Source: Pyrobaculum arsenaticum DSM 13514
GTDB lineage: Archaea > Thermoproteota > Thermoprotei > Thermoproteales > Thermoproteaceae
NCBI RefSeq assembly: GCF_000016385.1
Contig: NC_009376.1
Coordinates: 62,001 to 126,000 of the forward strand
Direction: 5' to 3'
Length of the DNA: 64,000 nt
Shown: positions 1 to 9,028 of the stretch, one piece after another
Numbering within the stretch: position 1 is the stretch's first letter
Layout of the letters: the number at the start of each line of letters is the position of its first letter
Notes under the pieces: model-generated
The model's input: only the letters and a program-made list of their open reading frames with translations
The model's database searches: none
What the model was told of the DNA's origin: nothing
Program-made: the position numbers and the translations under genes

Positions 1-1
1 C

Positions 2-3000
2 ATAACGCTGAACATGACACAAGGCGCCTCTGTACCCATGTCCTGCAACTTGGTTGTATGGAGCCTAAGCATGTACACTGTGACGATCACAGGCTTGCTC
101 GACTTGAAGGGCAACCCAATATTCAACCCCGAGTACTTCAGGTTCAAGATCCAGATGAAAGTAGGAGACAACTGGGTGACGCTGAGCAGAGCGCAGGGTA
201 GCTGGCGGCTCGACCTAGGCGACGTGAAGGCAGTGCTTAACCAGGTATGTGGGACCATAAGCTCGTTCTCCGACATAATGAACTGTTACAGGACGTTAGG
301 CCCCAACGGCTTTAGAAATGCAGTGCTGAAGCTGTACGAACCCGTCACATTGACGCGTCTAGCCGGGATGTTATCGCTAGAAAATGATGGGTACAAGATC
401 ACTACGCAGGACTTGGTGACTAAACTTGTTGTGGAGTATTCCTATGCAGCTGGCCAAGACTCTATTAGGGCTGTGGTGCTCGAAATGCCGTTGGCAGAGC
501 CTAGGGACTTCACAGGCGTGTTGAACGTGTCTATTCTGCCAATCCAGATAAGGCTTTGGAAGTGGAGCGGCCTTGATCTGCCGCCGGGCGGTAACGCCAG
601 GCAGTGGTTCTACACAGACCCGCTAGACCTCGCATCGCTACGTTTTAAGGTCAGCGGGGATACCATGTATGTAAGCAGAATGGCGTACGACGGTGCCGTT
701 TCCTATGATCCATGGTTAGGCCAAGTAGTCTGGACTCTGCCTCCGTACCAGCCGGTATCTGGGCTTGTTGGTAATGTCAAAGCCGCCCTACTTACATTAT
801 TCAATGCAAGCGGGTACCTCCCGTTGCCCACGCTGGTGGCTAATCTGACGAGCACTGGCGTGAAGTATTACAACTACACTGACCTAGCAGCCAATGCTGA
901 CTACTTTAAGAAGTTTGATGTCGGCGCCGTAGGTAGCTACGCATATAAGTTCAGGATCTACAGCGGGGATATATTGGTAGGCACTGCGAACATCGTAGCC
1001 TACTACCCGACGGTTAACAAGTCTGGCTTGCTGTACAATATGACATATGCCAGCTCTGTGTTGGAGGCAGAATACGGCGATACAAAGCACTACGACATGT
1101 ACAGCGTACAAGTATTGAACCCAGGTAGATTCTACGATAGGGAGCACGTGCTCCACATTGCCATTATGAGAGTGTTCCAGAACATACTTATGAGAGATGC
1201 TTGTGGCAACCCGCTAACCGGAGTCAGTGCAGGCCTTGCTGGGGCGAACCTAATGTTGGTGATCCAAGTAGGCGGGAAGAACTACACAATAACGAACCTA
1301 CCACTCGGCAGCGAGGTTCCCGTGGATATTGCCATCCCAATTGACGAATGGGGCGAGCCGCTTGTCGATGTCAAGAGCGGTAACCTAACCGCCTACGCTG
1401 TCGTCAACTACTTCGGCTACAAGCTCTACGCCGTAGACAACCCGGCAAAGATTCCCACTTCAGCGCCCGTATGGTTTAACATCCCGGTCAAGGGCGAGAG
1501 GAGTGTAGTAAAGAAGCCAATAATCTACCTACCGATCTCCCCGCTGTTGTTCAGGACCTGGAGCCAAGTAGTTTCCGTAGGCTACGACCCGCTCAAAGAA
1601 CCGCTGATGGGCTTCGTGGTGAGAATATTGCCAACTACCACGGGTGAGATTGCGAGGAGTATCTCGAACAAAGACGGCTACGCCTATGTGCCGAATGTGC
1701 CCATAGGTGTTCCGCTCAGGGTACAGGTGAGAACTATAGTGCCATCATCTGACAAACGCTGGCCCTACACCTTTTACCAGATAAATAACAATAATGACTA
1801 CGCCAGCTACGCCACAGCACTGGGCTTCACGGCAGCAGATAACGTGTATACCCTGGGCACAAGAGGGGATATTGATAGCGGCCTAGTAGTATTTGACAAA
1901 CAAATAATCATTGACTCAACTAATGCAACCAAGTATATATGTGCAAAACAAGCCATAGACCTGCCTCTGGAGGTTTACGACCTCGTAGTGAGGGTGTTCG
2001 ACAAGACGGGTAAGTACCTCTTGAGGAGCCAGCCTGTATTCCTCGGCCCCTACCCACAGGCGACGAGGCCTGTACTGCTGAACGTAACGTTGCTTCTAGC
2101 AGACGATTACAGCCCGTATCGCTACGCCTCGATGTGGAGAGACTTCGCAATGGGCGACTTCAAGATTCTAACAGACTACCGCGCTATTGGTATCACCGGC
2201 ATGAGGAGTATATACTTAAGCCTCGCCTCGAAATACCTCTCCGAGACACAAAAGGCATTGGGCTGTCCTAAGTACACCACTGCCAACTACTCCTCAGCAA
2301 TTAACTCATATGCGCTTGCATCTATGGCCGGTTTCGTGGCCAACGCCTCGACTGACAGATATGCTGCCGTATATCTGTTGTCTTCCCAGCAACCAAAAGA
2401 CGTCATGGACATCTGTGCTTTCAAGACGGATCTAGCTAGCCTGAACAAGATGCAGCCTGGCTCTGCAGAGATCGCGAGACTATTCATGAAGGGCCAGAGG
2501 CTACGGTTTGTGGTGTGGTATATGGGACAGAAGGTCTTTGACGACTATGTGACTATCACAGGGCCATTAGTTGATATAAAGGCTGACGTCTATCCAATAA
2601 ACGTCACCACCTACACTAAGAGTATGAGGTTGCCAGTAGACACTTTCGTAGGATTTACCATCACCGACGTCTATCTGGGCCTGGCGCTTAACAAGACTAA
2701 CGGCATGTTCGCCAACAAGTCGCTAGTGCCGCAACTAGTTGCTCCGTTTAACAGCACGTACTCAACCTACAACTTAACCTACCTGCTTGCCAATGAGCTT
2801 GCGAAGTCTGTAGGACAACAGTATAATGACAACGTCACTGCCTTTGTGGGCACTAATAAAGTAGGCCAGTGGCTATATGGATACTATGTGCCTGCACAAT
2901 TCGGCGGCGACTTCGCATATCTACCCAACATCGTGGTGCTACGCAACGGCACAGTTGCCAAATATGACTTTACTATCCTGAACGGGCTAGTCACAACTCA

Positions 3001-6000
3001 GTCGACATTTAGAGTATCCCGTGATATCAGCGCCGGTAGCGGCGCGATTCAGGTGCCTTCCGGCCAGACGATTGTCTTTAATTTGACAGGCGCGAAGATT
3101 GTAATAGATCCTGCTTCGAACATCACCTACACCAAACTCACAGCGTACAACGGCACTGAGAATAATAATCCAGTTAAGCCGCAACTTAATATAACCGGAT
3201 CCCTTGTCTCCATCAATGGGTCACTGGTGAATAACTACCGCGTCAATGTCAACGCTAACTACTCAATAGCGATTACTGCCTCAGCACCTTGTAACGGTAG
3301 CATTACCATTGCACCAGGAGCCCGAGATCTTACTGTGCAGGTTACTGTTAAAGCAGGCCGCTGCCCTGCGACTGTCACTTACAGCGCAACTAACAGGACC
3401 TACAGCACCCAGACTGTTGTGTCAACTTCGGCGCCAGGCGCTGAATATGCTGTGAGCTTTGATAGGTGGTTCTTAGTTCCCTACGACTGGTACCTTACCC
3501 AGTACAATGTGTTGTACCACGCTACCAATGTAGTAAAGAGAAACGACGTAATTTGGGTGTTGAGCCACACTGGCAAGACGGCTATGTGTGCGACACCACA
3601 AGGACAGGTCACTGCTGGTGAGGATGACAGGTATATTTACGCGCTGAATCTGACTGGGCTCGAAGTAGTCAATTATCGCACGCTGAGAGTTGAGTTGCCT
3701 TGGTTGGCTACGGGAGGTGGTAAGGCTGTTGTGAACATCACCGCGTACTTTGCGGATAACAACACTCTAATTGACTGGAAGGTCTACAACCTCACCGAAA
3801 TACTTGCAGGTACGAGAGGTACGAGAGTAATAGTTACTCTGCCGCTGAACTTTGGAAAAGTAGGCGCCAAGGCATACGACATTGCCACTACCAACGCCGC
3901 TGTGAAGTACGTTATAACCTTTGATATGTACAATCCAAAGGAGGCGCCCAACAGCGTTTGCGCCACCAAGCTAGTCCCACTTGCAGGTAGCTACCAGAAT
4001 GTATCAATGTACGAATGCAGTGTTCCTACCACTCCAGGTCTGCCGGAGCGCATTGATCCGCAGACTGTGGTTTATGCCATTGACTTACAGAGGTCGTTTG
4101 CCAACGGCTTCAACGAAACTTACAGCGCTTACGGCGGATTCGGCACTCCCATTACATATGTGGTGAAGTCGGGTGAAATTGCGCTGTTGCCTTCGTGGTA
4201 CTACAAGACCTCAGTCGCTGGTTCAAGAATTGCTAGGATATGGATAATTGCCGCTAACAAGGACCCGGCTCAGGGACCGGCGTTGGGCACAAAGTATTAC
4301 TCATACTCTGTAAAGGATGACAAGGTCACAATTAACATCTATAAGTTCGAGAAGTACTTGGTTGTAAACTACGTACACAATGTGTGTCCTGCAGGTTGGA
4401 CTTCGCAGACGTTCCTCGACGAGTTTGACGGCTCCGGGAGGATTATCGGCCTTGGATTTGGTACATCTGGCACAAGCACGTTGGTGCTGGGCAACTACAC
4501 TGGCGTGAGGATGTGGAACTCCACCGACATGTGGCTTTCTGGCGGCGTATTCAAGCTACCCACCGTAGCGCTTGATAACTTGACCGTTGAGAACACTGCG
4601 GACTTCCCAATTGTCGTCAGCTCGCTTAACGTCAAGTACGGTGACTACAAGTATGAGATACCTATGTCGCCGCTTCGCGTTGATGCCGGGAAGACCAACA
4701 CCACGCGTCTAAATGGTTATGGCTTTGGAAGGACGTACATGTTCAACATCTCAGATGTGTGGAGCTTTACGCTGGTTCAGCCCAACTACGCCTATGGCCT
4801 AAGCGCCTACCACGCCGGCTTAGTCGACGCTGCCAGGTACTTCGGCCTTGGTACTGTTGATGTGACGAAGTATCTGAAGCCATTGGAGTCAAAGTACCTC
4901 GTGCAGAACGTGCTATATGCAAGCCACGCTGAGACTAGCGACTGGACGTTCAACATATTATACGGCAAGATAGCAGAGACTACTAGAGGTACTTGGGGCG
5001 ACTTGACTGTGAGGAGCGACGACACTGACTACAAGTACGTATTCAGCTTCCCAACTCTGCCACTAAAGGAGATCCGCGACTGGAACGACAGGCCTTTGGC
5101 TAACCAGACTATTGCGCTGTTTGACAGAACTGGCAGGCTATACGCAGTAGTCTACAGCGACAGCCGCGGCAGATTGGCCTATCCGTTGCCTGACATATCG
5201 GCTATTGGCCAGACTAATGTAGTCAGAGTATCATGGTTCAACGGCTACCTAATAGAGTTGCTGAGAGGTAAGCCGGAGTTCACAATATGGATATACAACC
5301 AGCTTATCCAGAGAGATGTCACCGAGCTCGGCGATGCCACAGCGAGCAGTTATATAAGGACGTACGTCTATCCACTGACTGCTACCGTTAAGGACGACGC
5401 TGGTAGGCCGTTGACAAATATGTACGTGAAGGTCATCGACGTTTCCACCCTCGGTCAATTAGTCAATGCGGCTAACAAGACCGGTGCGGATGGTAGCGCC
5501 CAGGTTGTTGACATGAGGATATCGAAGTACTCCAGCGGAGTGATGTCACAAGTGCCTGCCACGAGCTACTACTACTACGTCTACGACCAGAGCGGCGCCT
5601 TAGTGGCTCTCGGGAAGTTTGAAATTCAGCGCGGTGCTTCCCAGCCTTCGACTGCGTACAACGTGGTCGCTACGGTGAGGTACGCCACTGAGATACCTGT
5701 AAAGAACAGCGCCACGCGCGGTTACCTGTTGATAAAGGGCGTCGAGTTCCTCAACGGCACTAAGAAAGACGTCAAGATACCGTTCACAATATCTGGCGGT
5801 GCTATGACGTTGCAAGGCAAGGTTCCCGTGTCCGTTGAGTACCCAGTGGATATATATGTGACTCATGTTACTTTGGGTGGCCAGGAGGTGCCGGTCAAGG
5901 GCGGCCAGTTCCTAGTATTCAGCGGCAAGACCACTGACCTGCTGTCAGGCCTAGACTTCGCTGAGCTTGGCTTAACGAGCCTTGTAACTATCCAAGCTGT

Positions 6001-7057
6001 TGACTCGGCAGGATCGCCGAGATCTGACTGGACGGTCTTGGTGCGCTATGGCAACTTGACTGTAGCCCAGGGCGCTGGCCAGTTGCAGCTTGTTTTGCCG
6101 CGGAGTGACGTCCTGGAGATGCCTTATACGGTGAACGTCGTTACAAACGTCTATACCCCCGACGGTAAGGCCCTGGTTAAGAGCCAGACATTAGACCTCA
6201 GGCAGAAGTTCGTTTCGCTTCAGATCCCGATCGCTACCGTTAAGGCTGTGGTGCAGGCTGTTGATGGATTTGGCAATGTGAGGAGTGACTGGCCTGTTGT
6301 AATCGAGAACGTGGCTACAGGCATGGGCCAGATCACGACCGAGCTTGTCGAGGGTGAGCGTTATGTGGTGAGGGCCACGGGCCTTGGTTACACCAACGCT
6401 ACGCAGATCACCGCTAAGGGCCCGCAGATGGTTGTCCGCGTCATGATACCCACGGGCAAGATCGTGGCCAGTGTTGTTGACGGCTTCGGCAATGTGAGAA
6501 GCGACTGGCCTATTGAGATCGTTGGCGTCACAGCTGGACAGGGCAAGATAGGTGAGATTGATGTAATTGCTGGGCAATACACGGTGAGGACTAAGGTGTT
6601 TGGCAAGGAGTTTGCCTCCACTGTAAATGTCGGTGTCGGTAAAGTCGCCACCGTTACCTTGCAAGTGCCTACTGCGAAGCTGAGCATTACAGTCGTTGAC
6701 GACGACAAGAAGCCAATCGACAACTACGTCGCAGAGGTGCTAGTGTCTGACATGGCCTTCTCGACGCCGCCAAAGAATTTGGAGGTGCTTGCTGGCACCT
6801 ACACTGTCAAGGTCTCCGCCTTGGGCAAGGACGCCACCACCCAAGTCGCTGTGAACGCCGGCGAGACTAAGAATGTGCAGGTTGTGGTGCCGGGTACTGC
6901 TGGGCTTGATTTATTCGGGACTAGGATACCGTTGCCTACTCTTGTGCTGTACGGCCTGTTGCTACTAGTTGTTGTGTTGATACTGGCGATAATAGTTATT
7001 GAGTACAACAACTGGAGGAGGAGGCGTCTAATGCAGATACTGGCCCCGCCGAAGTAA
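2..7057 (+). CDS. giant membrane-anchored surface protein (5' partial)
   Basis: The frame is open to the left edge of the window (codons before the first Met at 14 continue in phase) and there is no signal peptide, so the gene begins upstream. At least 2347 residues are present. The body is beta-rich, full of N-x-S/T sequons and aromatic residues, as in archaeal S-layer or adhesin-like proteins. The last ~350 residues hold Ig-like or carboxypeptidase-regulatory-like repeats, seen as AVDSAGSPRSDW, AVDGFGNVRSDW and VVDGFGNVRSDW at about residues 1990, 2075 and 2150, then a VVDDDKKP copy. It ends in one hydrophobic helix (LVLYGLLLLVVVLILAIIVI) and a short basic tail, predicting an extracellular protein anchored in the cell membrane. 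Specific function unknown. Confidence 0.85.
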   Translation: MTLNMTQGASVPMSCNLVVWSLSMYTVTITGLLDLKGNPIFNPEYFRFKIQMKVGDNWVTLSRAQGSWRLDLGDVKAVLNQVCGTISSFSDIMNCYRTLGPNGFRNAVLKLYEPVTLTRLAGMLSLENDGYKITTQDLVTKLVVEYSYAAGQDSIRAVVLEMPLAEPRDFTGVLNVSILPIQIRLWKWSGLDLPPGGNARQWFYTDPLDLASLRFKVSGDTMYVSRMAYDGAVSYDPWLGQVVWTLPPYQPVSGLVGNVKAALLTLFNASGYLPLPTLVANLTSTGVKYYNYTDLAANADYFKKFDVGAVGSYAYKFRIYSGDILVGTANIVAYYPTVNKSGLLYNMTYASSVLEAEYGDTKHYDMYSVQVLNPGRFYDREHVLHIAIMRVFQNILMRDACGNPLTGVSAGLAGANLMLVIQVGGKNYTITNLPLGSEVPVDIAIPIDEWGEPLVDVKSGNLTAYAVVNYFGYKLYAVDNPAKIPTSAPVWFNIPVKGERSVVKKPIIYLPISPLLFRTWSQVVSVGYDPLKEPLMGFVVRILPTTTGEIARSISNKDGYAYVPNVPIGVPLRVQVRTIVPSSDKRWPYTFYQINNNNDYASYATALGFTAADNVYTLGTRGDIDSGLVVFDKQIIIDSTNATKYICAKQAIDLPLEVYDLVVRVFDKTGKYLLRSQPVFLGPYPQATRPVLLNVTLLLADDYSPYRYASMWRDFAMGDFKILTDYRAIGITGMRSIYLSLASKYLSETQKALGCPKYTTANYSSAINSYALASMAGFVANASTDRYAAVYLLSSQQPKDVMDICAFKTDLASLNKMQPGSAEIARLFMKGQRLRFVVWYMGQKVFDDYVTITGPLVDIKADVYPINVTTYTKSMRLPVDTFVGFTITDVYLGLALNKTNGMFANKSLVPQLVAPFNSTYSTYNLTYLLANELAKSVGQQYNDNVTAFVGTNKVGQWLYGYYVPAQFGGDFAYLPNIVVLRNGTVAKYDFTILNGLVTTQSTFRVSRDISAGSGAIQVPSGQTIVFNLTGAKIVIDPASNITYTKLTAYNGTENNNPVKPQLNITGSLVSINGSLVNNYRVNVNANYSIAITASAPCNGSITIAPGARDLTVQVTVKAGRCPATVTYSATNRTYSTQTVVSTSAPGAEYAVSFDRWFLVPYDWYLTQYNVLYHATNVVKRNDVIWVLSHTGKTAMCATPQGQVTAGEDDRYIYALNLTGLEVVNYRTLRVELPWLATGGGKAVVNITAYFADNNTLIDWKVYNLTEILAGTRGTRVIVTLPLNFGKVGAKAYDIATTNAAVKYVITFDMYNPKEAPNSVCATKLVPLAGSYQNVSMYECSVPTTPGLPERIDPQTVVYAIDLQRSFANGFNETYSAYGGFGTPITYVVKSGEIALLPSWYYKTSVAGSRIARIWIIAANKDPAQGPALGTKYYSYSVKDDKVTINIYKFEKYLVVNYVHNVCPAGWTSQTFLDEFDGSGRIIGLGFGTSGTSTLVLGNYTGVRMWNSTDMWLSGGVFKLPTVALDNLTVENTADFPIVVSSLNVKYGDYKYEIPMSPLRVDAGKTNTTRLNGYGFGRTYMFNISDVWSFTLVQPNYAYGLSAYHAGLVDAARYFGLGTVDVTKYLKPLESKYLVQNVLYASHAETSDWTFNILYGKIAETTRGTWGDLTVRSDDTDYKYVFSFPTLPLKEIRDWNDRPLANQTIALFDRTGRLYAVVYSDSRGRLAYPLPDISAIGQTNVVRVSWFNGYLIELLRGKPEFTIWIYNQLIQRDVTELGDATASSYIRTYVYPLTATVKDDAGRPLTNMYVKVIDVSTLGQLVNAANKTGADGSAQVVDMRISKYSSGVMSQVPATSYYYYVYDQSGALVALGKFEIQRGASQPSTAYNVVATVRYATEIPVKNSATRGYLLIKGVEFLNGTKKDVKIPFTISGGAMTLQGKVPVSVEYPVDIYVTHVTLGGQEVPVKGGQFLVFSGKTTDLLSGLDFAELGLTSLVTIQAVDSAGSPRSDWTVLVRYGNLTVAQGAGQLQLVLPRSDVLEMPYTVNVVTNVYTPDGKALVKSQTLDLRQKFVSLQIPIATVKAVVQAVDGFGNVRSDWPVVIENVATGMGQITTELVEGERYVVRATGLGYTNATQITAKGPQMVVRVMIPTGKIVASVVDGFGNVRSDWPIEIVGVTAGQGKIGEIDVIAGQYTVRTKVFGKEFASTVNVGVGKVATVTLQVPTAKLSITVVDDDKKPIDNYVAEVLVSDMAFSTPPKNLEVLAGTYTVKVSALGKDATTQVAVNAGETKNVQVVVPGTAGLDLFGTRIPLPTLVLYGLLLLVVVLILAIIVIEYNNWRRRRLMQILAPPK

Positions 7058-7100
7058 ACCCCAATCTTTTTTCGTATTACCTCCTCTTCTTTTTATTTTC
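7058..7100 (+). terminator. pyrimidine-rich 3' region
   Basis: The stop codon is followed by T-runs (ATCTTTTTTCG and CTTCTTTTTATTTTCC), typical of archaeal poly-U termination. The second run overlaps the presumed TATA box (about 7088-7097) of the next gene. Confidence 0.4.
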
Positions 7101-7116
7101 CTGCCTACGTCTTTCT

Positions 7117-7713
7117 ATGTCTTTAGGTGCTGAGCTCATCGCCCATGCCCGTAGTGCCATGTTGAGTAGGCTACGTGGCCTGCCCTTGCCTGAGCGCCAC
7201 CCAGTCTTATCCGCCATTAGGGCGGGGGTGTTTGTCGCCGTTGAGTCGATTGTGAGATCTGGCGGATATGAGCGGAGAGAGGTGAGGGGCTCGCTTGGGA
7301 CTGTGGAGCCTTTCCAAGACTTGGCGTACGACCTGGCCAAGATATCGGCTAAGCTCGTTTATTCTATTCCTAGGTTTACTGAGTTTGACTTGAGGAGGTC
7401 TGTGATTGAGGTTACACTCGTCGAGGGGCTTATGGGGTGGGACGGCTCTCTCGACGGCTTCCAGTGGGGAGTTGAGGGCGTCTACGCGGTTTCGGGCTCT
7501 CGCAGGTTCGTGGTTTTGCCGCAGACTATGATCGAGAGGCGCCTAATAGGCCCGCCTTTGTTGCGCTACGTCGAGTCTATGGTGGGCGTTCCTGACAAGC
7601 TGTATAAGTTTAAGACGCGGATTTTCTACGAGCTACGCCCCGAGGGCGATGTGATTGAGCGCGAGTTGTGGAAGTCTAGGGTGATTAGGCAATATCTCGA
7701 AGTTATGCGTTAA
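7117..7713 (+). CDS. AMMECR1-like protein
   Basis: 198 aa, close to the length of archaeal AMMECR1-domain proteins. The core motif appears as RGSLGTVEP (family usually RGC-GT-EP), followed by the expected helix, a PRFTEFDL segment and an ILPQ-like strand (FVVLPQTMIE). The Cys of the usual RGC motif is Ser here. The family's biochemical role is not settled; redox or nucleic-acid functions have been proposed. ATG at 7117 lies about 25 nt after a TTTTTATT box. It is the first of several same-strand genes with short gaps. Confidence 0.7.
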   Translation: MSLGAELIAHARSAMLSRLRGLPLPERHPVLSAIRAGVFVAVESIVRSGGYERREVRGSLGTVEPFQDLAYDLAKISAKLVYSIPRFTEFDLRRSVIEVTLVEGLMGWDGSLDGFQWGVEGVYAVSGSRRFVVLPQTMIERRLIGPPLLRYVESMVGVPDKLYKFKTRIFYELRPEGDVIERELWKSRVIRQYLEVMR

Positions 7714-7742
7714 GCTTTTATACATGGGGCGCCTTTAGGACA

Positions 7743-8510
7743 ATGTACATCGAGCTCTTCGTGGTGGCCGGGCAGTCGGCTGAGCTTGAAAACTCTCTTA
7801 AAAAAGTCGTGGAGGATCTCAGGGGGCAGGTCCAGAGACCTGACAAGATTAGGCTTGCCACAGTGAAGATTAGGCCAGACGCGGTGGATCAGGTGCTGAG
7901 ACTTGTGGGGGAGCCGCCCGAGAGGGTGCCTCCGCACTACAGATCTCTTGTGAATATGTTGAAGAAGTACGGAATTACGAGGTTCCCCGCCGTCGTCGTC
8001 GACGGCGTAAAGGTGGGAGAGGGCGATGTGGCCGTGGAAAACGTTCTTCGGGCAATTCAAGACAGGGCCCGTGCGGAGTTTCCAGAACTTGCCTCGCTGG
8101 AGCTTGTCCCGCCGAGGCCTACCCCGGCCCCCGTTCAGCCTGTGGTGAAGGAACTGCCGCCGCCCCAGCCGGTAGCCTCGCCTCCTCCCCCGCCGCCTGC
8201 TCCACCTCCCCCGCCTCCCCCACCCGAAATCACGCCGGTGGAGGCTGTCTCCCCCAGAGCCGAGCCCAAGCCTATTGAGCCCTCCCCGCCGCCTCCTCCG
8301 CCTGCGATTGCTCCCCCTCCACCTCTTCCGCCCCCTCCAGTTGCTCCGCGTGCCCTCACGGCTGTTGTGAAGCTGGTCTTGGGGCGGCCTGACAACTGTG
8401 GGGAGTGTGCGTACTACGGCCAGTTGACGTCGCGTTGTTTCTTGTTCGGCTTCGCGGTGTCTAATCCGGCTTCGCCGCCTTGCAAGCAATATGCTAGAAG
8501 TGGAGGTTAA
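7743..8510 (+). CDS. thioredoxin-fold protein with proline-rich linker and Cys-cluster tail
   Basis: 255 aa in three parts. Residues 1-105 look like a thioredoxin-like fold (YIELFVVAGQS start, later RFPAVVVDGVKVGEG with a cis-Pro-like FPAVVVDG) but lack a CxxC active site. Residues ~120-205 are a low-complexity Pro-rich linker. The last ~45 residues carry four Cys (NCGECAYYG..., RC, PPC), like the small CxxC...C...C metal-binding tails of other archaeal proteins. The 3' end overlaps the CYTH gene by 20 nt, so they are probably translationally coupled. Function unknown; the linker suggests two tethered domains acting on a common partner. Confidence 0.7.
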   Translation: MYIELFVVAGQSAELENSLKKVVEDLRGQVQRPDKIRLATVKIRPDAVDQVLRLVGEPPERVPPHYRSLVNMLKKYGITRFPAVVVDGVKVGEGDVAVENVLRAIQDRARAEFPELASLELVPPRPTPAPVQPVVKELPPPQPVASPPPPPPAPPPPPPPPEITPVEAVSPRAEPKPIEPSPPPPPPAIAPPPPLPPPPVAPRALTAVVKLVLGRPDNCGECAYYGQLTSRCFLFGFAVSNPASPPCKQYARSGG

Positions 8511-9021
8511 GTATAGGGCCCGTCTTTCCGACGTAAGGGAAGCTCTGCGCGGTCTCGGCTTTTCTCTCCTTTCCTCCTCAGAGGAGGTGGACATCTACTT
8601 CCAACACCCGTGTAGGGACTTCTCGGCTTCAGACGAGGCGTTGAGAGTCAGGTTATCGGGGGGCGCCGCTTCGGTGACTTACAAGGGTCCGAGAACTGGG
8701 ACTGAGGCTAAGACTCGGCTGGAGATAACGGCTAGCTCCGGCGTAGAGGTTGTGGAGGTTTTTAAAAAGCTTGGCTTTGCCCCAGTGGCTACAGTTAAGA
8801 AGAGACGCGAGTACTACCAGAAGGGCGATATTTTGGTTTCTCTTGACGAGGTGGAGGGGCTTGGAGAGTTTGTGGAAATAGAAAAAGCCGTGGCCGACGC
8901 GGCGGAGGTGGAAGGCGCTGTGAGGGAGGTCAAGGAACTTGCTTCAGCCTTGGGGTTAAAGGAGGAGGTTCGGGAGACTTATCTAGAGCTTTTTTTGAAG
9001 ATTTTTAAATCTGGGAGCTAG
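8491..9021 (+). CDS. cyaB: CYTH-domain protein (class IV adenylate cyclase / thiamine triphosphatase-like)
   Basis: 176 aa, full length for a CYTH triphosphate-tunnel enzyme. The N-terminus has the signature ExExK (LEVEVKYRA). Downstream are RVRL, a YKGPR strand with basic residues, KRR and a LDEVEGLGEFVEIE strand that supply the alternating acidic and basic tunnel residues. Family members hydrolyse or cyclise nucleoside or thiamine triphosphates with divalent metal; the archaeal substrate is often inorganic triphosphate or ThTP, so adenylate cyclase activity should not be assumed. It overlaps the preceding gene and ends just before DNA ligase. Confidence 0.85.
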   Translation: MLEVEVKYRARLSDVREALRGLGFSLLSSSEEVDIYFQHPCRDFSASDEALRVRLSGGAASVTYKGPRTGTEAKTRLEITASSGVEVVEVFKKLGFAPVATVKKRREYYQKGDILVSLDEVEGLGEFVEIEKAVADAAEVEGAVREVKELASALGLKEEVRETYLELFLKIFKSGS

Positions 9022-9028
9022 TCTTCTA

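Noticed and set aside
6191..6664. 157-codon minus-strand frame inside the giant surface gene
   Set aside because: It is opposite a well-supported coding frame with strong repeats, has no promoter and its translation is low-quality His/Arg-rich.
8135..8395. Gly-rich minus-strand frame like a secreted glycine-rich protein
   Set aside because: It is the complement of the CCN proline codons in the linker of the thioredoxin-fold gene.
7710..8594. 294-codon minus-strand frame
   Set aside because: Arg-rich antisense translation over the Pro-rich linker and CYTH gene; a by-product of GC-rich codon use.
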